A stretch of DNA of 64,000 nt. It comes from Bacteroides nordii WAL 11050 = JCM 12987. GTDB lineage: Bacteria; Bacteroidota; Bacteroidia; Bacteroidales; Bacteroidaceae. The stretch is from positions 62,001 through 126,000 of the forward strand of contig BAJA01000003.1 of assembly GCA_000613465.1 (NCBI GenBank). The letters are read 5' to 3'. Shown here one piece after another: positions 26,847 to 35,805 of this stretch (the stretch's first letter is position 1; every line of letters begins with the position of its first letter). Under the pieces are notes generated by a model. The model saw nothing but the letters and a program-made list of their open reading frames with translations. It was not told the DNA's origin and made no database searches. A program made the position numbers and the translations under genes.

Positions 26847-28718
26847 ATGAAGAGGCTTATTCGCAAGGTATTGGCTGTGGTTACGGTGATAGCTGCTCTC
26901 TATTCGTGTGCCAGTATAGGAAGGCCCGATGGAGGACCACTTGATGAGACTCCTCCCCGTTTTATTGGCAGCACGCCTGCTGCGGGGGCACTTAATAATA
27001 CAAAAACGAAAGTATCACTTTCCTTTGACGAATTCATTAAGCTTGAGAAAGCCAATGAAAAGGTGGTGATCTCTCCTCCTCAGGTGCAGCAACCGGAGAT
27101 AAAAGCATCAGGAAAGAAGATAAGTGTCAACCTGCTTGATTCTTTGAAGCCTAACACAACTTATACAATTGATTTCTCGGATGCTATTGTTGATAACAAT
27201 GAAGGCAATCCGTTAGGTAATTTTGCCTTTACTTTCTCTACCGGAAGTGCGATTGATACGATGGAAGTATCCGGAACATTGCTCGAAGCCTCCAACCTGG
27301 AGCCTGTTAAAGGAATGCTGGTGGGTATGCACTCCAATCTGTCTGATACTGCATTTACGAAACTGCCTTTTGACAGAGTAGCCCGTACGGATAGCCGTGG
27401 ACATTTTACGATTCGTGGCGTTGCCCCGGGGAAATATCGTATTTTTGGTTTGATGGATGCCGACCAGAACTTTGCTTTCAGCCAGAAGAGTGAAGCACTT
27501 GCTTTTAATGATTCGCTGGTTATTCCCCGCTGGGAAGAACGTATACGTCAGGATACTACCTGGGTGGATTCTCTTACCATCGACACGGTCGTAGAAAGGA
27601 AATACACTTATTATTTGCCGGACAATGTGATTCTGCGTTCTTTTAAGGAAGATTTGTTTTCACAATATCTTGTGAAAAACGAACGGTTGACTCCTGAGAA
27701 GTTTACGCTCTACTTTGCAGCAAAAGCAGATACGCTGCCTGTGTTGAAAGGATTGAATTTTGATGAGAGGGATGCCTTTATTATAGAGAAGAATCTGACT
27801 AATGATACCATTCATTATTGGGTGAAAGATTCGTTACTTTATAAACAGGACACTTTATCTTTAAGTCTGAATTATTTGTATACAGATACACTTAACCAGT
27901 TAGTACCCCGTACGGATACTCTTAACCTGGTGGCGAAGACTGTGAAAAAGGCTGTGGACGAACCTAAGAAAAAGAAGAAAAAGAAAGGTGAAGAAGAGGA
28001 GCCGGAGCCAACCAAGTTCCTGCATGTATCTACGTATATCCCGTCTACAATGGATGTATATGATTATATCTCACTCTCTTTTGACGAGCCGATAGCTTCC
28101 TTTGATAGCGCAGCTATTCATTTGAAACAGAAGGTAGATACCTTATGGGAAGATATCCCCTTTACCTTTGAGCAAGATTCGTTGCAATTGCGTAAGTATA
28201 ACTTGTATTATGAATGGGAGCCAACGCGGGAATATGAGTTCTCTGTAGATTCTACAGCTTTTCATGGTATCTACGGTTTGTTTACAGATAAGATAAAACA
28301 GAATATAAAAGTTCGTTCGCTGGAAGAATACGGAGCTATTTATTTTAATGTTTCAGGATGTGACTCTATTGCATTTGTAGAATTGCTTGATACGCAGGAT
28401 AAAGTAGTGCGAAAAGTTCCGGTTGTCAATGGACAGGCCGACTTCTATTTCTTGAACCCGGGTAAGTATTGTGCCCGTTTGATAAATGATACGAATGGGA
28501 ATGGCGTGTGGGATAGCGGTGAATACGAGACAAAGCGTCAGCCGGAAATGGTGTATTACTATCCCCAGATACTCGAACCTAAAGCCAATTGGGAGGTTGA
28601 ACAGACTTGGGATGTAAAGGCTCTTCCATTAGACAAACAGAAGCCGGATGAACTTAAAAAGCAAAAACCAGATGAAGACAAGAAAAAGAAAGATAGAAAT
28701 AACAATCGCCGCAATTAG
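26847..28718 (+). CDS. Large Ig-like (SbsA/Big_5-type) lipoprotein
   Basis: About 623 residues. Lipoprotein signal with LYSC. An N-terminal Ig-like domain is typical of the Big_5 family: PPRFIGSTPAAGALNNTKTKVSLSFDEFIKL, LKPNTTYTIDFSDAIVDNNEGNPLGNF, FTFSTGSAIDT. A transthyretin-like stretch (GHFTIRGVAPGKYRIFGLMDADQNFAFS) and two more beta-rich domains follow, with a Lys-rich linker (PKKKKKKKGEEEE) and a Lys-rich tail. Surface or periplasmic protein, possibly a scaffold or binder; exact role unknown. Its 3' end overlaps the next gene by 47 bp. Confidence 0.8.
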   Translation: MKRLIRKVLAVVTVIAALYSCASIGRPDGGPLDETPPRFIGSTPAAGALNNTKTKVSLSFDEFIKLEKANEKVVISPPQVQQPEIKASGKKISVNLLDSLKPNTTYTIDFSDAIVDNNEGNPLGNFAFTFSTGSAIDTMEVSGTLLEASNLEPVKGMLVGMHSNLSDTAFTKLPFDRVARTDSRGHFTIRGVAPGKYRIFGLMDADQNFAFSQKSEALAFNDSLVIPRWEERIRQDTTWVDSLTIDTVVERKYTYYLPDNVILRSFKEDLFSQYLVKNERLTPEKFTLYFAAKADTLPVLKGLNFDERDAFIIEKNLTNDTIHYWVKDSLLYKQDTLSLSLNYLYTDTLNQLVPRTDTLNLVAKTVKKAVDEPKKKKKKKGEEEEPEPTKFLHVSTYIPSTMDVYDYISLSFDEPIASFDSAAIHLKQKVDTLWEDIPFTFEQDSLQLRKYNLYYEWEPTREYEFSVDSTAFHGIYGLFTDKIKQNIKVRSLEEYGAIYFNVSGCDSIAFVELLDTQDKVVRKVPVVNGQADFYFLNPGKYCARLINDTNGNGVWDSGEYETKRQPEMVYYYPQILEPKANWEVEQTWDVKALPLDKQKPDELKKQKPDEDKKKKDRNNNRRN

Positions 28719-29537
28719 TAAACGGATAAATTTAGCATGGCTTATGCTGTTGGTAGGGTTGTGTTGCTCTATGCCTGTTAAGGCCCAGTGTGAAGCACCC
28801 AATGAAGCATTTAAATCTGGCGAGCATGTGATGTACGATTTATTCTTTAACTGGAAATTTGTATGGATCAAGGCAGGGATAGCCAGTCTTACAACGAATG
28901 CGACTACTTATCATTCCAAACCTGCCTACCGGTTTAATCTTTTATCCATAAGCAGTAAGAAGGTCGATTTCTTTTTTAAAATGCGTGATACGCTGACGTG
29001 CATTGTCGGCGAGAAGCTCGAACCCCGTTATTTCCGGAAGGGTGCTGAAGAAGGTAAGCGCTATACAGTGATGAGGCTTGGTTCTCTTACAAAGACGGCT
29101 TATGCTTTGTCAATCAGAAGCGGACTTACCGGGATGGTGAGATAGTGGAGACGGAATATAGTGACAGCCGTTGTGTTTTTGATATGCTTAGTATTCTGGC
29201 ACAGGCTCGTTCCTACGATCCAAAAGATTATAAAGTGGGGCAAAAGATCAACTTCCCGATGGCTACAGGACGTAGGGTAGAGGAGCAAACGCTGATCTAT
29301 CGTGGGATGAAGAATATCACAGCAGAAAATGATACTACGTATCGCTGCCTTGTCTTTTCGTTTGTAGAATACACAGACAAAGGCAAGGAGAAGGAGGTCA
29401 TTACTTTTTATATTACGGATGATAAGAATCATCTCCCTGTCCGTTTAGATATGTTTTTGAATATCGGATCGGCCAAAGCTTTTCTGAAGAGTGTTTCCGG
29501 GAATCGCTATCCGTTGACTTCAATTATTTCAAAGTAA
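28672..29537 (+). CDS. DUF3108-type periplasmic protein, one frameshift
   Basis: About 288 residues merged. It has a long basic N-region, then a signal peptide (AWLMLLVGLCCSMPVKAQ). FKSGEHVMYDLFFNWKFVWIKAGIASL, SSKKVDFFFKMRDTL, LEPRYFRKGAEEGKRYTV and LPVRLDMFLNIGSAKAF match the DUF3108 pattern. The frame changes near 29069, where one G restores KRYTVDEAWFSYKDG. It follows the Ig-like lipoprotein on the same transcript and overlaps the convergent thioesterase by 14 bp. Function unknown. Confidence 0.8.
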
Positions 29538-29931
29538 AAGGTACTTGTTGATCTTTGCGGAATACACTTGATTCAAAGGTGGCAATTAGTTCATTCTGCT
29601 GATTGGTAATATCTATCTGATAGCATCCGGTGCTTCGTCCGATGTAGCGTTCGCGGGCTTCGGCGTAGAGTGTGTCACCTTCACCACTGGCGCGTAAGAA
29701 TGTGATATTGGAGGACAGAGAGAAAGCAAGTTGCCCATGTGAATTGGCAGCAGCTGCCAAGGCGAGGTCGGCAAGTGTGAAGATGGCCCCTCCTTGCGTA
29801 CGGTTGCCTGCATTGAGATGTTCTTTTTTTATTTCCAGTCTGGCTTTACTGTATCCTTCGCGTACTTCCATTAGTACAATGCCTGCTTTTTCGGCAAATA
29901 GGTCATTTTTGAAAAACTCCTGTGGTGTCAT
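29524..29931 (-). CDS. PaaI-type hotdog thioesterase
   Basis: 135 residues. Core motif LNAGNRTQGGAIFTLADLALAAAANSHG is the hotdog active-site helix of the PaaI family (Asn, Gly-Gly, Asp). The C-terminal strand reads YIGRSTGCYQIDITNQQNELIATFESSVFRK. It hydrolyses acyl-CoA thioesters, in PaaI itself those of ring-hydroxylated phenylacetyl-CoA; the substrate here is unknown. Cytoplasmic. It faces the DUF3108 gene tail-to-tail. Confidence 0.85.
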   Translation of the reverse strand: MTPQEFFKNDLFAEKAGIVLMEVREGYSKARLEIKKEHLNAGNRTQGGAIFTLADLALAAAANSHGQLAFSLSSNITFLRASGEGDTLYAEARERYIGRSTGCYQIDITNQQNELIATFESSVFRKDQQVPFTLK

Positions 29932-29946
29932 AATAACTAATTATTC

Positions 29947-30028
29947 AATGTGTCAATATACCAATTGCCTGCGCAATAACATCGTATGAGAATTGGCATA
30001 TCGGCATATTTTAGTATATTGGCACATT
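29947..30028. repeat. Word-built hairpin, CCAATATG family
   Basis: AATGTGTCAATATAC (29947-29961) pairs with GTATATTGGCACATT (30014-30028) with one mismatch; the interior carries ATTGGCATATCGGCAT words. Related to 25956-26034. Confidence 0.65.
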
Positions 30029-30099
30029 ATTTTCTGCAAATGTACCAAAAATGTCTCTTAATTGGATGATTTAGGTCGGTCAAATCTGTAAGATTGCCT

Positions 30100-30107
30100 T
30101 ATTTTTG
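30100..30107 (+). promoter_or_regulatory. -7 box of the GH88-sulfatase pair
   Basis: TATTTTTG matches TAnnTTTG. The ATG at 30113 would lie at the predicted transcript start, so the later ATG at 30149 is preferred. Confidence 0.5.
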
Positions 30108-30148
30108 CCACCATGAAATTAATTACTTTACTAATAAATCCATGTATT

Positions 30149-31352
30149 ATGAGAACTATTTTGAGTGCATTGGGGATTTCCCTTCTGGTCTTGACGAGTT
30201 GCAACAGCCAAAAGCCGGTTGAAAAGGACTTTATTCAGGATAACATTGACAATGCGGTAGCACAGAACACAATCCAGACCGATATCATCGAAAAGTCGGG
30301 TAAGATCTTAAATCCCCGTACAATTGATGAAAAGGGAAATATTGTCTATATCCCTATTGACGACTGGTGTTCGGGGTTTTATCCCGGAAGTATGTGGCTT
30401 ACTTATGAGCTGACCGGAGACAAGAAATGGTTGCCTCTTGCAGAGAAATATACAGAAGCTCTTGATTCAATAAAGCATTTGAAATGGCATCATGATGTGG
30501 GCTTTATGATTGGATGCAGTTATCTGAATGGTTACCGTTTGGCTGATAAAAAAGAATACAAGGATGTAATTGTTGAAACTGCCCGGTCATTGTCTACCCG
30601 TTTTCGTCCGAATGCCGGTGTAATTCAATCATGGGATGCTGACAGAGGTTGGCAAGGAACGCGTGCTGGAAATGCCCGGTTATCATTGACAATATGATGA
30701 ATCTGGAACTGTTGTTTGAGGCAACTGCGCTTTCGGGTGATTCTACTTTCTATAATATAGCAGTGAAACATGCCGATACTACCATGGCTCATCATTTCCG
30801 TCCAGATAATAGTTGTTATCATGTGGTTGATTATGATCCGGAGACAGGTGAAGTGCGTAAAAGACAAACAGCACAAGGATATGCTGACGAATCGGCATGG
30901 GCTCGTGGACAGGCATGGGCGCTTTATGGGTATACTACTTGTTATCGTTATACACATGATAAAAAGTATCTTGATCAGGCGCAAAAGGTGTATAATTTTA
31001 TCTTTACCAATAAGAATATGCCGGAAGATCTTGTACCGTACTGGGACTTTGATGCTCCTAATATTCCGAATGAACCACGCGATGCTTCTGCTGCTTCCTG
31101 TACGGCCTCAGCGTTGTATGAGCTGGAAACTTATCTCCCCGGGAATAACTATAAGGCAACAGCCGATAAGATCATGGAAAGTCTTGGCTCACCGGCTTAT
31201 CGTGCAGCAGTGGGCACAAACGGTAACTTTATCCTGATGCACTCTGTAGCAGTATTCCTCACGGTGCCGAGATTGATGTTCCGTTGAATTATGCCGACTA
31301 CTACTTCCTCGAAGCGTTGATACGTAAAAGAGAAATGGAAGGGAGGAATTAA
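30149..31352 (+). CDS. Unsaturated glucuronyl hydrolase, GH88 (two frameshifts)
   Basis: About 400 residues merged. Lipoprotein signal ISLLVLTSC. Alpha/alpha barrel with IDDWCSGFYPGSMWLTYELTGD and KWHHDVGFMIGCSY; the Asp of HHDVGF matches the first catalytic Asp of the family, and VIIDNMMNLELL carries the second. YADESAWARGQAWALYGYTTCYRYT follows. Frames change near 30658 (one A restores GNACWKCPVIIDN) and 31250 (then SIPHGAEIDVPLNYADYYFLEALIRKREM to the stop). It removes the 4,5-unsaturated uronic acid from oligosaccharides made by lyases such as the PL8 enzyme at 7-10 kb. The sulfatase lies downstream. Confidence 0.88.
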
Positions 31353-31505
31353 TAAGTAGTTAAGTAGTCAAGTAGTTAAGTAGTAAGTAGAAGATAGTAT
31401 CATTACTTACTACTTGACTACTTACTCATTAACAATTAAGTAGAAAATAGTATCATACTTACTACTTAACTACTTACTACTTATTAACTGCTTACTACTT
31501 ATTAA
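31353..31505. repeat. Word-built repeat, AAGTAGTT family
   Basis: Many AAGTAGTT/TACTTACTAC words in both orientations, including an imperfect 50-bp tandem duplication (starting 31384 and 31438). It fills the gap between GH88 and sulfatase genes and would form long hairpins in the shared transcript. Confidence 0.7.
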
Positions 31506-31519
31506 CGACTTATAGAGCT

Positions 31520-33067
31520 ATGAACACTCGAGTAAACTTATTATTTGGCGGATTGAGTTTGCTTGCTTTGCAGGGTTGCAAAGCCCCGCAAGTAGAGCAA
31601 GCCGGACATCCCAATATTATCTATGTTTTTCCGGACCAGTATCGTAACCAGGCTATGGAGTTTTGGAATCAGGATGGATTCCGGGAGAAAGTAAACTTCA
31701 AAGGTGATCCTGTACATACCCCCAACCTGAATGCTTTTGCCCGCGAATCGGTAGTACTGACTTCTGCACAGAGCAACTGTCCGCTGAGTAGCCCGCATCG
31801 GGGTAGTTTGCTGACGGGTATGTATCCTAATAAAAGTGGTATACCATTGAATTGTAACTCCAGCCGCCCTATCAGTTCACTGCGTGAAGATGCAGAGTGT
31901 ATAGGTGATGTATTCTATAATGCCGGATATGACTGTGCTTACTTTGGCAAGCTACATGCTGATTTTCCCACACCTAATGATCCGGAGCATCAGGGAAAAT
32001 ATGTAGAAGAGCAGCGTCCGGTATGGGATGCTTATACTCCCAAAGAACGGCGTCACGGTTTCAATTACTGGTATTCATACGGTACGTTTGATGAACATAA
32101 AAATCCTCATTACTGGGATACGGATGGCAAGAGACACGACCCTAAAGAGTGGTCGCCCTTGCACGAAGCCAAAAGGGTTGTTTCGTATCTGAAAAATGAA
32201 GGCAATGTGCGTGATACAAAGAAACCATTCTTTATTATGGTCGGAATGAATCCGCCCCACAGTCCGTATCGTTCACTCAATGACTGTATGGAAGAAGATT
32301 TTGATTTGTATAAAGATCAGCCTTTGGATAGCCTTTTGATTCGTCCCAATGCGGATACAAAGATGAAGAAGGCAGAGTCCGCCCGCTATTATTTCGCCTC
32401 GGTGACGGGAGTAGACCGGGCCTTTGGTGAGATACTGGAGGCATTGAAAGAAATGGGGCTGGATAAGAATACAGTTGTCGTATTTACTTCCGATCATGGT
32501 GAAACAATGTGCAGTCAGCGTACGGATGATCCTAAGAACTCTCCTTATGCGGAATCGATGAACGTTCCGTTCCTGGTACGTTACCCGGGTAAGATTCAGC
32601 CGCGTGTAGATGATCTGATGATCTCCTCGCCGGATATCATGCCTACTTTGTTGGGATTGTGTGGTCTTGGAGACTCTATTCCGGTTGAGGTACAAGGACG
32701 TAATTTTGCTCCGTTGTTCTTCGATGAAAAGGCGGATATTGTACGTCCCACAGGAGCTCTTTATATTCAGAATCTGGATGGAGAGAAAGATGAGAACGGA
32801 CTGGTTATGTCATATTTCCCATCATCAAGAGGTATTAAAACAGCACATTATACACTGGCTCTCTATATCGACCGTGATACAAAGCAGTTGAAAAAGAGCT
32901 TACTCTTTGATGACTTGAAGGATCCTTATCAGATGAATAACCTTCCGCTGGAAGAGAATCAGGAAATAGTGAAACAACTTTGTACTGAGATGGGAGCTAT
33001 GTTGAAGGAGATTGATGATCCCTGGTATAGGGGACAGGTACTTTCTGAACTGATTTCTTATCAATGA
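31520..33067 (+). CDS. Lipoprotein sulfatase, S1 family with variant SSPHR signature
   Basis: 515 residues. Lipobox LQGC (Cys20). PNIIYVFPDQYRNQAM gives the metal site with Asp and Gln in place of the usual Asp-Asp. The signature is NCPLSSPHRGSLLTGMYP: Ser90-x-Pro-x-Arg94, a Ser-type site with His where Ser or Ala is usual. Then YFGKLHAD, GMNPPHSPY and FTSDHGE. Placed after GH88 it probably desulfates unsaturated disaccharides or their monosaccharides. Linkage position is not readable. Intact reading frame. Confidence 0.88.
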   Translation: MNTRVNLLFGGLSLLALQGCKAPQVEQAGHPNIIYVFPDQYRNQAMEFWNQDGFREKVNFKGDPVHTPNLNAFARESVVLTSAQSNCPLSSPHRGSLLTGMYPNKSGIPLNCNSSRPISSLREDAECIGDVFYNAGYDCAYFGKLHADFPTPNDPEHQGKYVEEQRPVWDAYTPKERRHGFNYWYSYGTFDEHKNPHYWDTDGKRHDPKEWSPLHEAKRVVSYLKNEGNVRDTKKPFFIMVGMNPPHSPYRSLNDCMEEDFDLYKDQPLDSLLIRPNADTKMKKAESARYYFASVTGVDRAFGEILEALKEMGLDKNTVVVFTSDHGETMCSQRTDDPKNSPYAESMNVPFLVRYPGKIQPRVDDLMISSPDIMPTLLGLCGLGDSIPVEVQGRNFAPLFFDEKADIVRPTGALYIQNLDGEKDENGLVMSYFPSSRGIKTAHYTLALYIDRDTKQLKKSLLFDDLKDPYQMNNLPLEENQEIVKQLCTEMGAMLKEIDDPWYRGQVLSELISYQ

Positions 33068-33141
33068 TGAAGTGTTTCATTTTGTTTCATATCGATTGAA
33101 AGTGTTGTTTCATATGTATTGAAACATTTATTGATAGGTAT

Positions 33142-33189
33142 AAGAAAGAGGTCAGAACCGGAAGTTATCACGGTTCTGACCTCTTTCTT
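33142..33189. terminator. Bidirectional terminator between sulfatase and cysS
   Basis: Perfect 19-bp stem (AAGAAAGAGGTCAGAACCG and complement), 10-base loop, T-rich tail on both strands. Confidence 0.9.
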
Positions 33190-33214
33190 TTGCTTATATA
33201 AGGGGTAAGAGTGA

Positions 33215-34690
33215 TTACTTATTCAATCTCCACTCAAATCCGTCTTTGGTATCTTTCACTTCAAATCCTAATGCCGTGAGTTCATTGCGGATAAAGTCCG
33301 AAGTAGCCCAGTCTTTGTTGGCTTTCGCCTTCACACGTTGTTCCAACAGCATATCAACTACTTTCCCGTAGGCGGCTTCGCGGCTATCTGACGCCCCTGC
33401 TTCTTCTTTCAGGCCAAGAACTTCAAAACTGAACAGATGGAATGTTTCTTTCAGCTCTTTCAGGTCTTCGGCAGATATAGTGTCGTTGCCGGCAATGATA
33501 TTGTTGATCATCCTGGCCCCTTCAAACAGGTTGGCAATGACAATTGGGGTGTTCATATCATCGTTCATGGCCTCGTAGCATTTGGTACGCAGTTCTTTTA
33601 CATTTACAGAAGAACCGCTTGCGGGAACAATCTTTTCCAGATTGTCGATCGCTTCCATCAATCGCTGTAATCCTTTTTCTGATGCTTGCAGAGCCTCATT
33701 GCTAAAGTCTACCGTACTGCGATAGTGTGCCTGCAAGATGAAGAAACGAATGGTCATAGGTGTATATGCCTGTGCCAGTAATTTGTGGCTACCGGTAAAG
33801 AATTCATCCAGCGTGATGAAGTTGCCGAGAGATTTACCCATCTTCGTCCCGTTGATGGTAATCATGTTGTTATGCATCCAGTAGTGTACCATGTCGTCAC
33901 CTTGTGAAGCAACGGACTGAGCAATCTCACATTCGTGGTGCGGGAATATCAGGTCCATACCTCCTCCGTGGATATCGAAATGTTCTCCCAGATACTTGCG
34001 TCCCATAGCTGTACACTCTGCGTGCCATCCGGGGAAACCGTCACTCCAGGGTGAAGGCCAGCGCATGATATGTTCCGGTTGTGCTTTCTTCCAGAGGGCA
34101 AAGTCGGCCGGATTACGCTTTTCGCTTTGTCCGTCGAGGTCACGGGTGGTATTCAGTACATCGTCCAGATTGCGTCCGGAGAGTTTACCGTAATGATAAT
34201 CTTTATTGTATTTGGCTACATCAAAGTAGACGGAACCTTCGCTTTCGTAGGCATAGCCGGCTTCCAGGATTTTGCTTACCAGTTCAATCTGCTCTATAAT
34301 ATGTCCCGATGCGTGCGGCTCAATACTTGGCGGAAGGACGTTCAATGCATCCATCGCTTTGTGATAACGATTCAGGTAGTACTGCACCACTTCCATCGGT
34401 TCTAACTCTTCCAGGCGGGCTTTCTTGGCTATTTTATCTTCACCTTCATCGGCATCGTGCTCCAGATGGCCTACGTCAGTGATATTGCGCACATAACGTA
34501 CTTTGTATCCCAGATGTGTAAGGTAGCGGAAAAGTACATCGAATGTGATAGCCGGGCGGGCATGTCCCAGATGGGCATCGCCATATACGGTTGGTCCGCA
34601 AACGTACATCCCTACATGCGGAGCGTGTAAGGGTACGAACAGCTCCTTTTTCCTATCTAAAGTGTTGTAAATGGTCAGTTGATGTTCCAT
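33215..34690 (-). CDS. cysS: Cysteinyl-tRNA synthetase
   Basis: 491 residues, full length. HIGH-type motif in [16 protein letters not shown], with the zinc Cys just before it. [40 protein letters not shown] (zinc ligands) and the KMSKS-type [16 protein letters not shown] are all present. The C-terminal anticodon-binding domain is normal. Attaches cysteine to tRNA-Cys in the cytoplasm. Probably co-transcribed with the upstream HAD phosphatase (58-bp gap). Confidence 0.97.
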   Translation of the reverse strand: MEHQLTIYNTLDRKKELFVPLHAPHVGMYVCGPTVYGDAHLGHARPAITFDVLFRYLTHLGYKVRYVRNITDVGHLEHDADEGEDKIAKKARLEELEPMEVVQYYLNRYHKAMDALNVLPPSIEPHASGHIIEQIELVSKILEAGYAYESEGSVYFDVAKYNKDYHYGKLSGRNLDDVLNTTRDLDGQSEKRNPADFALWKKAQPEHIMRWPSPWSDGFPGWHAECTAMGRKYLGEHFDIHGGGMDLIFPHHECEIAQSVASQGDDMVHYWMHNNMITINGTKMGKSLGNFITLDEFFTGSHKLLAQAYTPMTIRFFILQAHYRSTVDFSNEALQASEKGLQRLMEAIDNLEKIVPASGSSVNVKELRTKCYEAMNDDMNTPIVIANLFEGARMINNIIAGNDTISAEDLKELKETFHLFSFEVLGLKEEAGASDSREAAYGKVVDMLLEQRVKAKANKDWATSDFIRNELTALGFEVKDTKDGFEWRLNK

Positions 34691-34748
34691 AACGTTTGAG
34701 ATTTATTCAGTTTGAAACCACAAAGTTAGAATAAATAATTGATATTTC

Positions 34749-35564
34749 TTATTTTGCTGCTGAAAAGTATCTTTCTACGACAGCAGCTACGCCGTCTTCG
34801 TCGTTGGAGAGAGTGATGTAGTCTGCTGCTTTCTTTACCGGTTCCTGAGCATTGGCCATTGCTACTCCAAGCCCGGCAAACTTAATCATGCTAAGGTCAT
34901 TATAACCATCGCCCACAGCCACCATTTCTTCCCGTTTCATATCGAGCTTTTCTAACAATACGGTGAGTGATTGTGCTTTGTCGATACCTAACGGAACAAG
35001 TTCTAAAAAATAGGGTTCGGAACGGTAGGCACTGATCTGGCCCTGTAACCGGATGGAAAGCTCGGACTCAACGGCTATGAGTTTGTCCGGGTCGCCTACG
35101 ATCAGGCATTTAGGAACAGGAAGATGGATATCGGTCAGGAAGTTTGTACTTTTCCGTACTTCCATTCTGTTAAGAAAGGCTTCTTTCTTTACATATTCGT
35201 CTTCCGGGTTTTCGGTCACAATACATTCTTTGTCATAGGTCAGGATGGCAAGTTTATTTTTTTTGGCACATTCGTATAGCTGAGGGATGACAGCATTCGG
35301 TAGTACATTGGCGTAGAGTATCTCTTTGCTTTTCCAGTCAATGATTTTTCCGCCGTTGTAGGAGAGTATATAACCGTCGAACTGACTCATTTGTAGTTCA
35401 TCGGCTAATGGCGCAATACCATAAGTCGGTCTGCCCGAAGCCAATACCAGTCGTGTGCCTTGTTGTTGTGTCTGTATCAATGCTTTCCGGTTGCTGGGCG
35501 TTATTTCTTTCCGGGTATTGGTTAGTGTACCGTCAAGGTCGAGTACGAGGATTTTATAGTCCAT
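34749..35564 (-). CDS. Cof-type HAD-IIB phosphatase
   Basis: 271 residues. HAD motif I ILVLDLDGTLT, motif II LVLASGRPTYG, Lys in PLGIDKAQSL, and motif III/IV VAVGDGYNDLSMIKFAGLGVAMANA with the large C2 cap between. Resembles YidA/Cof sugar-phosphate phosphatases; substrate unknown. Cytoplasmic. A recognisable promoter precedes it. Confidence 0.92.
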   Translation of the reverse strand: MDYKILVLDLDGTLTNTRKEITPSNRKALIQTQQQGTRLVLASGRPTYGIAPLADELQMSQFDGYILSYNGGKIIDWKSKEILYANVLPNAVIPQLYECAKKNKLAILTYDKECIVTENPEDEYVKKEAFLNRMEVRKSTNFLTDIHLPVPKCLIVGDPDKLIAVESELSIRLQGQISAYRSEPYFLELVPLGIDKAQSLTVLLEKLDMKREEMVAVGDGYNDLSMIKFAGLGVAMANAQEPVKKAADYITLSNDEDGVAAVVERYFSAAK

Positions 35565-35593
35565 CTTTATTCTCAGTGTTTGATTTGAGAATG

Positions 35594-35628
35594 CAAAGAT
35601 AATGTTTTCTGATTAGAAAGGAGCAAAA
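35594..35628 (-). promoter_or_regulatory. Promoter of the HAD-cysS operon
   Basis: On the minus strand TTTTG (35628-35624), a 22-base spacer, then TATCTTTG (35601-35594), an exact -7 match. Confidence 0.65.
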
Positions 35629-35630
35629 TT

Positions 35631-35800
35631 CACCACAGAGTAACACAGAGTTTAAATTTTTATTGAAACGCAGATGAACGCAGATTATCGCAAAGGAAAA
35701 CAAATGTATGATAAAAAACTACAGTCTTTTACTCTGCGTTCATTTGTGTTAATCCACGTTTCAATTAACCATCGTTTGCCGCACCTTCCGGTGCGGCAAG
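35631..35800. repeat. Dispersed palindromic element
   Basis: Begins CACCACAGAGTAACACAGAG, continues GAAACGCAGATGAACGCAGA, TCGCAAAGG, CTACAGTCTTTTA, and ends in a GCCGCACC/GGTGCGGC hairpin. Same family as near 26.1, 26.6 and 51.6 kb. Confidence 0.8.
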
Positions 35801-35805
35801 CACCA

